From assembly GCA_002702205.1 (NCBI GenBank), contig NZYP01000006.1, positions 1 through 9,628 of the forward strand: a DNA stretch of 9,628 nt, written 5' to 3'. Below are positions 1-4,728 of this stretch, piece after piece. Both the position numbers and the translations under genes were made by a program. Position 1 is the first letter of the stretch. The number at the start of each line of letters is the position of its first letter. The notes beneath the pieces were generated by a model. That model did no database searches. It was given only the letters and a program-made list of their open reading frames with translations, and was not told the origin of the DNA. Origin of the DNA: Flammeovirgaceae bacterium. GTDB lineage: Bacteria; Bacteroidota; Bacteroidia; Cytophagales; MED-G16.

Positions 1-62
1 CTATTTTTCCCTCGATAAGAGCCTTAAAAATTAATCCTGTTGAAGCAACAAAAAGTATTTAA
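1..62 (+). CDS. C-terminal end of an FtsX/MacB-type ABC transporter permease (partial, 5' end outside window)
   Basis: Reading from base 3 to the TAA at 60-62 gives a 19-residue tail containing ALKINPVEATKSI. This fits the well-known C-terminal signature of FtsX/MacB/LolC-type permeases (a proline, then a short basic helix ending in A..l.PveAlr), which follows the last membrane helix. The next gene, 9 bp downstream, encodes exactly the ATPase class that partners with such permeases, so the identification is stronger than the short length alone would allow. The substrate (lipoprotein, lipid, peptide or drug) cannot be told from this fragment. Confidence 0.75.
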   Translation, partial: IFPSIRALKINPVEATKSI

Positions 63-71
63 ATTTATATC

Positions 72-749
72 ATGATTGAGACAAAAAAATTATCGAGAAT
101 ATACAGCCAGGGAAAGTTTAACGTCAAGGCTGTTGATGAAATATCATCAACATTTAAAAAGGGTGAGTTTACGTCTGTTGTTGGTCCCTCTGGATCTGGA
201 AAAACTACTTTTCTTAACTGTGTAGGTGGTCTCGATAAGCCAACAGGTGGTGAAGTAATAATTGACGGAGAATCTTTGAATAAACTTTCTTCCACAGAGA
301 TCATTCAGTATAGACTAAAAAATATTGGATTTGTTTTCCAGGCTTATAACCTAATTCCTGTACTATCAGCGAAAGAAAATATTGAGATGATAATGCTTCT
401 GCAGGGTGCTAATGATTCACTCAGGAAGGAGAGGACAGATGAACTTTTAAATCAAGTAGGTTTATATGATATGAGAAATAGGAGACCTTCAGAATTATCA
501 GGTGGACAACAGCAGAGAGTAGCAGTAGCAAGAGCATTAGCATCTAAACCCAAATTCATTTTGGCTGACGAACCGACTGCTAATTTAGACTCCTCTTCAA
601 CATCAAACTTACTCGATATAATGAATAAGCTTAATGAAAATGAGAAAATTACTTTTATTTTTTCTACTCACGATCAGAGAGTTATTGATAGGGCTAGAAG
701 AGTTTTAACACTTGAGGATGGAAAAATTGTTAGTGATAAAAAAAAGTAG
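72..749 (+). CDS. ABC transporter ATP-binding protein, LolD/MacB/YknY type
   Basis: Cytoplasmic ATPase that powers an FtsX-type membrane partner; 225 residues, the normal length for LolD-class subunits. Visible motifs in order are Walker A GPSGSGKT (38-45), Q-loop Gln90 in FVFQAYNLIP, ABC signature LSGGQQQRVA (142-151), Walker B FILADEPTANLD (162-173) and switch His200 in STHD. The FQ.yNLiP and ADEPTaNLD forms are typical of the LolD/MacB/FtsE-like branch, which performs mechanotransmission or lipoprotein release rather than ordinary import. It begins 9 bp after the permease end, so the two are translated together. The following outer-membrane barrel gene starts inside this gene's last codons. 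All catalytic residues are present, so it should be active. The substrate is not determined by the sequence; lolD is possible, but a MacB-like or lipid-export role is equally compatible, so no symbol is assigned. Confidence 0.93.
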   Translation: MIETKKLSRIYSQGKFNVKAVDEISSTFKKGEFTSVVGPSGSGKTTFLNCVGGLDKPTGGEVIIDGESLNKLSSTEIIQYRLKNIGFVFQAYNLIPVLSAKENIEMIMLLQGANDSLRKERTDELLNQVGLYDMRNRRPSELSGGQQQRVAVARALASKPKFILADEPTANLDSSSTSNLLDIMNKLNENEKITFIFSTHDQRVIDRARRVLTLEDGKIVSDKKK

Positions 750-1890
750 AGTAATATTTATACTGTTCTGTTTTATAAATTTTAATAAAGCTTATGGTCA
801 AAATGATAATATTTCATTCTCAATTAATGGATATGTTAAATATTTGCCCTCCTATTTAGATTATAATATTGAACCATTAAATTGGGTATCTCCTACGTTA
901 CTTCAATCTCAGACATCTCACCTAATTCACAATAGACTTAATATTAGAGGATACTTTGGTCATAACCTTACCCTTGGTTTTGAATTAAGAAATAGAGCTA
1001 TGATTGGAGATTTACAAACAATCCAGAGAGATCAGGGATGGGTTGATATGTCTTTCTATATTTTTGAAAAACCTAAATTTATTTTTCATACTATGATAGA
1101 TAGACTTTGGCTAAAGTATCAAAAAAATAAACTTGAAATTAGTATTGGGAGACAAAGAGTCAATTGGGGAATTAATACTATTTGGAATTCTAACGACTTA
1201 TTTAATGCATATAATTTTATTGATTTTGATTACGTAGAAAGACCAGGATCTGATGTAGTAAGATTAATATATACTGGTGATAATCTTTCCGGTGTTGAAC
1301 TTGTTTTTATGCCAACAAATAGTGGAAGAAATATTTTTGCTGGTATGTATAAATTTAACAAGCTTGGTTACGATTTTCAAATAATAGGAGCTGACTATTT
1401 TGATGATGTTGTAGTTGGAGGTGGATGGGCTGGAAATATTTTGAAAGCTGGTTTTAAAGGTGAAATTTCATATTTTATAAATAAGTACATGGACAATGCT
1501 TTAAGTTTATCTACTTCAATTGATTACTCTTTTAGAAGTGGATACTACCTGTTGGGTTCTTATCTTTATAACTCTCAAGGTAGAAATTCTCCAGGGTTAA
1601 TTAATTTAATTAACATAACTGATAATGTATTATCTCCTAGAAATCTTATGCCATCAAAAAACTCTTACTTACTCCAGCTTTCAAAACCTATATCTCCTCC
1701 AGTAAATACATCCCTAACCATAATGTACGGAGCAGGAATAAATCTATTTTATTTGTCTCCTAGTATTTCATATGATGTGAGTTCGAGGGTGGACCTAAGT
1801 GTTATAGGACAAATTTTTTTCTTAGAAAACACTCAAAAAATAGAAAATTTGATGAGAGGTGTCTATTTGCAGATGAAGTATAGTTTTTAA
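718..1890 (+). CDS. Outer-membrane beta-barrel protein (DUF1302/alginate-export-like porin), ABC-linked
   Basis: A 390-residue exported protein from the ATG at 718. The signal peptide has basic residues at 8-11, a hydrophobic core at 12-22, and probable cleavage after AYG (residues 25-27), leaving Gln28 first. The rest alternates short polar turns with amphipathic, aromatic-rich strands and ends in Tyr-Ser-Phe, as outer-membrane barrels usually do. A conserved-looking block runs from GRQRVNWGINTIWN (144-157) to ERPGSDVVRL; the GRQ..nWG element recalls DUF1302/alginate-export-like barrels, but this is from memory of the motif and is not firm. The start is uncertain: TTG 712, ATG 718 and GTG 733 are all in frame. 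ATG 718 gives a 32-bp overlap with the ATPase gene; GTG 733 would give a more compact signal peptide (MIKKSR) and a 17-bp overlap. All choices imply translational coupling with the ATPase and suggest that this barrel is the outer-membrane partner of the transporter. Confidence 0.85.
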   Translation: MEKLLVIKKSRVIFILFCFINFNKAYGQNDNISFSINGYVKYLPSYLDYNIEPLNWVSPTLLQSQTSHLIHNRLNIRGYFGHNLTLGFELRNRAMIGDLQTIQRDQGWVDMSFYIFEKPKFIFHTMIDRLWLKYQKNKLEISIGRQRVNWGINTIWNSNDLFNAYNFIDFDYVERPGSDVVRLIYTGDNLSGVELVFMPTNSGRNIFAGMYKFNKLGYDFQIIGADYFDDVVVGGGWAGNILKAGFKGEISYFINKYMDNALSLSTSIDYSFRSGYYLLGSYLYNSQGRNSPGLINLINITDNVLSPRNLMPSKNSYLLQLSKPISPPVNTSLTIMYGAGINLFYLSPSISYDVSSRVDLSVIGQIFFLENTQKIENLMRGVYLQMKYSF

Positions 1891-1891
1891 T

Positions 1892-2050
1892 TTAATCTAT
1901 TGCCTCAATTTCTTTAAGCACCTCATTAGCTTCTGCTAATTTCTCATCGCTATCTTTTCTACTTACATTGGATAGTTCATAGGATTGCTTGAGAAGTTTA
2001 TTGTACTTATCTACTAATTTCTGCTTTTTTGATTTAAATAATCCAAACAT
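1892..2050 (-). CDS. Small Lacal_2735-family protein
   Basis: A 52-residue open frame on the minus strand, ATG at 2050-2048 and TAA at 1894-1892. It starts MFGLFKSKKQKLVDKYNKLL and ends EANEVLKEIEAID. This is the pattern I know from the flavobacterial 'Lacal_2735 family': an MFGLFK start, a lysine-rich run, K.y.kLL...y.LS...R..SD.k.aeA.e...kIe. It has no signal peptide, no membrane segment and no cysteine, and is almost entirely charged helix, probably a short helical hairpin or coiled coil in the cytoplasm. The function of the family is unknown to me. The gene runs tail-to-tail with the barrel gene; the two stop codons are separated by a single base with no hairpin terminator. The lipoprotein gene on the same strand ends 31 bp upstream, so the two may be co-transcribed. 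Confidence 0.85.
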   Translation of the reverse strand: MFGLFKSKKQKLVDKYNKLLKQSYELSNVSRKDSDEKLAEANEVLKEIEAID

Positions 2051-2081
2051 AACTGATCATACGATTTCAGTTATATTTTGT

Positions 2082-2438
2082 TTAGTTAAAAGGGGTAGTC
2101 ATCTCTGGAGGTTTTGTATCGTCAAAGTAAAGTATCTCACAATTACAATTAACTTTAACATACTTCTCAGTAATTTTTTTTGTTACATTATCAAAATAAG
2201 TTAGATAAAATGTCCATCCTTCTAGCACAACTATACCGTCGAGTGCTAGTAGGCTGCCTCTACTTTTAACTTCTACTTCTAGATATTGTTGACAGTTTCG
2301 AGGATGATTGTAATAGCACTCTTCAGTTTTTTTTTCCTTTGTTGTACAACCATTTACAATGAAAAAAAGTAATAATAAATGAATTAATGATTTTTCTAAA
2401 ATGTCAGTAAAAGAAGTTTTGTTTTTATTTCTATTCAT
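2082..2438 (-). CDS. Small predicted lipoprotein, function unknown
   Basis: 118 residues with a type II signal peptide: hydrophobic LLLLFFIV (21-28) followed by N-G-C, giving lipidated Cys31. Asn at -2 is not the commonest lipobox residue but is tolerable. The mature part has four more cysteines (41, 49, 98, 100), which could form disulfides, and ends in a Pro/Thr-rich tail. I do not recognise a family. The n-region is unusually long (about 20 residues), and the first 38 bp overlap, head-to-head, the start of the plus-strand gene at 2401. There is no other in-frame ATG, GTG or TTG before the hydrophobic core, so either this start is right and the genes truly overlap, or an unusual start (for example ATT at 2402-2400) is used, or the 5' end is decayed. 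Lipidation and cysteine spacing argue that it is a real gene rather than a shadow frame. Confidence 0.68.
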   Translation of the reverse strand: MNRNKNKTSFTDILEKSLIHLLLLFFIVNGCTTKEKKTEECYYNHPRNCQQYLEVEVKSRGSLLALDGIVVLEGWTFYLTYFDNVTKKITEKYVKVNCNCEILYFDDTKPPEMTTPFN

Positions 2439-2658
2439 ATGGGGTATTCCTAGTACTTATTTCAGAAGCAAATTTAGAAAAATTGTTTATAAAACAAACG
2501 ATTGGAAAATCAATATAAAACCATTATTTAGTAAAGAGATACTTGCATTATTTACAAATATGTATCCAGAGAATAAAGAGTATCTGAGTTTAAGAAATAA
2601 CTATAGAGCCTATCTTATCGTCTATCTTATATTATTTATCATTTATTTAAATATCTAG
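2401..2658 (+). CDS. Conserved small two-helix membrane protein, function unknown
   Basis: 85 residues with a hydrophobic segment at each end (about 6-21 and 71-84) and a basic loop between them containing FRSKFRKIVYKTNDWKINIK (21-40) and then a MYPENKEY element (54-61). The layout suggests both ends in the inner membrane and a cytoplasmic, positively charged middle. I recall similar IPs.yfRSkFRKiVY.T..W.inIkP proteins as uncharacterised genes in flavobacteria, but cannot name a family. The start at 2401 is favoured because the first helix begins at residue 6 and the next in-frame ATG is residue 54. It is followed after 3 bp by the four-helix protein gene. The promoter must lie within the oppositely oriented lipoprotein gene, which is unusual. 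Confidence 0.75.
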   Translation: MSVKEVLFLFLFIWGIPSTYFRSKFRKIVYKTNDWKINIKPLFSKEILALFTNMYPENKEYLSLRNNYRAYLIVYLILFIIYLNI

Positions 2659-2661
2659 ATT

Positions 2662-3081
2662 TTGAAATTTGTATTTTTAGCACATCTTATTTGTAACGCT
2701 ATTATGATTGGTGTAATTTCTATCACCCAACTAATTACCTATCCCTCTTTTTTAGAAATAGAAAGAACCAAGTTTGTAAATTTTCACAAAAATTATGTTA
2801 GAGCCATATCTTTTATTGCAGTACCAGCCATGTTAGTGGAGATATGTACACTAGTATATATGAATATATATATAAGTAATCTAATTCTTATGAAGTCTCT
2901 GCTCGTTCTGATAATGCTCTGGTTAATTACTTTTATTATAATAGTACCTATTCACAATCAGTTATCTAAAGAATTTGATGAAGAAAAAATTATTAGTATT
3001 ATAAGATACAACTGGATAAGAACAGTTCTTTGGACCTCAAAAATTTTTATTATACTTTATATTTTTTATGAAGAATTTTAA
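2662..3081 (+). CDS. Four-helix inner-membrane protein, TTG start, function unknown
   Basis: 139 residues, mostly hydrophobic, with probable membrane helices at about 4-24, 48-67, 77-97 and 121-137. Polar positions sit near helix ends: Gln23 with YPSF (27-30), FHKNY (41-45), VPIHNQL (95-101) and NWIRT (117-121). The P.hN.L and N.vRT elements slightly resemble DUF1772/anthrone-oxygenase-type four-helix membrane proteins, but the match is too weak to assign. The start is TTG at 2662, three bases after the previous stop. The alternative ATG at residue 15 (2704) would remove most of helix 1, so TTG is preferred. It overlaps the next gene by 14 bp. The three small genes from 2401 to 3343 form one translationally coupled unit. 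Confidence 0.78.
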   Translation: MKFVFLAHLICNAIMIGVISITQLITYPSFLEIERTKFVNFHKNYVRAISFIAVPAMLVEICTLVYMNIYISNLILMKSLLVLIMLWLITFIIIVPIHNQLSKEFDEEKIISIIRYNWIRTVLWTSKIFIILYIFYEEF

Positions 3082-3343
3082 TTTATCAGATGCAGATAAA
3101 GACAGAATAATTCAAATGTGTTGGGAAGACCGGACACCTTTTGATGTTATCATCAAACAATTTGAGTTGTCTGAAAAAGAAATTATCTCTGTTATGAGAA
3201 ATAACCTCAAAAGATCCTCTTTTATAAGGTGGAGGAAAAGAGTCGATAATAGAAGAACCAAACATACGGTTTTAAGTTCCTCAGAAAAAAAAAGATTTAA
3301 ATCTAAATCACAAAGGCAAATTACATTAAATAGAATATCTTAA
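3068..3343 (+). CDS. TIGR03643/DUF2805 family protein
   Basis: 91 residues, cytoplasmic. The family hallmark is clear: MCWEDRTPFD (17-26), then a helix-turn-helix-like stretch (F.LSEKEIISVMR, 32-44), SSFIRWRKRV (50-59) and R.TKH (63-66). TIGR03643/DUF2805 proteins are small and of unproven function. From memory they are often found near cryptochrome/photolyase genes in marine bacteria, but no such gene is present here. The helix arrangement looks like a region-4 sigma or TrpR-like DNA-binding fold, and the very basic C-terminal tail (residues 67-91) would suit nucleic-acid binding; both points are inference. The ATG at 3068 lies inside the preceding membrane-protein gene (14-bp overlap), pointing to coupled translation. 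It is the last gene of its operon, followed by 81 bp of AT-rich spacer. Confidence 0.88.
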   Translation: MKNFNLSDADKDRIIQMCWEDRTPFDVIIKQFELSEKEIISVMRNNLKRSSFIRWRKRVDNRRTKHTVLSSSEKKRFKSKSQRQITLNRIS

Positions 3344-3424
3344 TTAATATTAACCTTTCATATAGTTTGTCTCATTATTAATAAGATTAATAAATTTTAT
3401 CTAAATTCGTACTCAATTTTACAT
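3344..3424 (+). promoter_or_regulatory. Probable promoter region of the M16/ALDH7 operon
   Basis: This 81-bp spacer is the largest non-coding gap in the window and precedes a three-gene transcript. Bacteroidota primary promoters follow TTTG, about 19-21 bases, then TAnnTTTG. TAAATTCG at 3402-3409, 15 bases before the ATG, matches the -7 element at most positions (TTCG for TTTG), but no TTTG lies at the proper distance upstream; the only one, at 3366-3369, is too far. The region is therefore a likely promoter by position, with no convincing box. No hairpin terminator for the upstream gene is visible, and no purine-rich ribosome-binding site precedes the ATG at 3425. Confidence 0.3.
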
Positions 3425-4726
3425 ATGAGAAAACTAATAATATTTATTCTTTTTATACCTTTTTTATCATTCTCACAAAACATAGATTTTGTTGAATATG
3501 ATCTAGATAATGGTCTTCATGTCATATTACATAAAGACAACAGTGCTCCGGTTGTAACTACCCAGCTCATGTTTCATGTCGGGAGTAAGGACGAAGACCC
3601 AGAAAGAACAGGATTTGCTCATTTTTTTGAGCATATGCTTGGTGAAGAGACAAAGAATATGGCAAAAGGTGAATGGTATAAAATATTGTCAGCAAATGGT
3701 GGAGAAGGTAATGCCGGTACAAGCCTAGATTATACTTATTACTACGCTACAATGCCATCCAACAGTTTAAGGTTGGGGATATGGAGATATTCTGAGATAT
3801 TATTTCACCCGATTCTAAACGAAGATGAAATAAGAATTCAAAGGGGGGCAATTAAGGAGGAGAAAAGACTTAGAGATAATCAGCCCTATAGCAGATTTCT
3901 TGAATACATTCAAAAGCATCTTTTTAAGACTCATCCTTACAAGGAACCTATAATTGGAAGTATTGAACACCTTAACGCTGCAGTTTATGAGGATTTTATA
4001 AATTTTAATGCAAAGTTTTATACTACGAGGAATGCAGTTTTTACAGTTGCAGGAGATATTGATATAGATGAAACAAAAGAGATGATTAGTTATTATTTTA
4101 GTGATATTCCTGATAAGCCTAAGCCTGAAAAAATTTTTCCCAGAGAATCAGATATAACTTCCGAGAAAAGGGTTAAAGAATACGATCCAAATATTCAAAT
4201 TCCTGCAATTTTCTTGAATTATAGGACTCCTCCTATGAAATCAAGAGAGGCAAGGGTATTAGACCTTATTTCTACTTATCTAAGTACTGGAAAGAGTTCT
4301 GTATTATATAAGAAATTAGTTGATGAAAAAAAGATTGCACTTGAGGTACAAGCTGTTAGTTTACCACTTGAAGAGTACGGCATATATGCAATTTTTGCTC
4401 TTCCTCTTGGTGAAACAACTCTCGACAGATTAATAACAGAGATCGATGAGGAAATTTTATCTCTTAAGTCAGAATTGATATCAGAGAAAGATTATCAAAA
4501 ACTCCAAAATATATATGAGAATAATTTTGTTAATTCTAATGCTTCAATTGAGGGGGTAGCTACCTCATTGTCACAATATCATTTATTCTACGATGACACA
4601 AATCTCATCAATTCATCTATTGACATATACCAATCTATTACGAGAGAAGAAATTAGAGATGTGGCAGTAAAATATTTAAATGATAACCAAAGGGTTGTCA
4701 TGGATTATTTACCTGAAAATAAATAA
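3425..4726 (+). CDS. Secreted M16 (pitrilysin-like) zinc peptidase, catalytic half
   Basis: 433 residues with a signal peptide (MRKL then a hydrophobic core, cleavage after SFS at 15-17, leaving Gln18), so it acts in the periplasm or beyond. The inverted zinc motif HFFEH is at 66-70 (His66, catalytic Glu69, His70), and the third ligand is Glu145 or Glu146 in GAIKEEKR, the usual 75-76 residues later. The N-terminal M16 domain spans about 20-230 and the second about 235-430, a single clamshell half as in M16B/M16C short peptidases. The substrate-binding Arg/Tyr pair normally found in the second half (R..k.laY) is missing: aligned positions are Val299 and Leu306. The next gene, 2 bp downstream, supplies that pair and lacks the zinc site, so the two products should work as a heterodimer, as described for other catalytic/non-catalytic M16 pairs. 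Its substrates are probably peptides or unfolded polypeptides; the physiological target is unknown. Confidence 0.93.
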   Translation: MRKLIIFILFIPFLSFSQNIDFVEYDLDNGLHVILHKDNSAPVVTTQLMFHVGSKDEDPERTGFAHFFEHMLGEETKNMAKGEWYKILSANGGEGNAGTSLDYTYYYATMPSNSLRLGIWRYSEILFHPILNEDEIRIQRGAIKEEKRLRDNQPYSRFLEYIQKHLFKTHPYKEPIIGSIEHLNAAVYEDFINFNAKFYTTRNAVFTVAGDIDIDETKEMISYYFSDIPDKPKPEKIFPRESDITSEKRVKEYDPNIQIPAIFLNYRTPPMKSREARVLDLISTYLSTGKSSVLYKKLVDEKKIALEVQAVSLPLEEYGIYAIFALPLGETTLDRLITEIDEEILSLKSELISEKDYQKLQNIYENNFVNSNASIEGVATSLSQYHLFYDDTNLINSSIDIYQSITREEIRDVAVKYLNDNQRVVMDYLPENK

Positions 4727-4728
4727 TT

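Noticed and set aside
65..304. Minus-strand open frame of 79 codons
   Set aside because: Lies wholly opposite the ATPase gene, including its Walker A codons; no recognisable domain and no signal peptide. Shadow of the real gene.
1596..1614. Near-perfect inverted repeat, 9-base arms around one base (GTTAATTAA...TTAATTAAC)
   Set aside because: It sits in the middle of the barrel gene and is explained by a repeated Leu-Ile-Asn codon run; AT-only arms make a regulatory hairpin unlikely.
1989..2204. Plus-strand open frame of 71 codons
   Set aside because: Overlaps the reverse strand of both the Lacal_2735-type gene and the lipoprotein gene; the translation has no family features and is a shadow.
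3361..3369. TATAGTTTG resembling a Bacteroidota -7 element
   Set aside because: Spacing within the box is off by one base, and no TTTG lies about 20 bases upstream; not called as a separate promoter.
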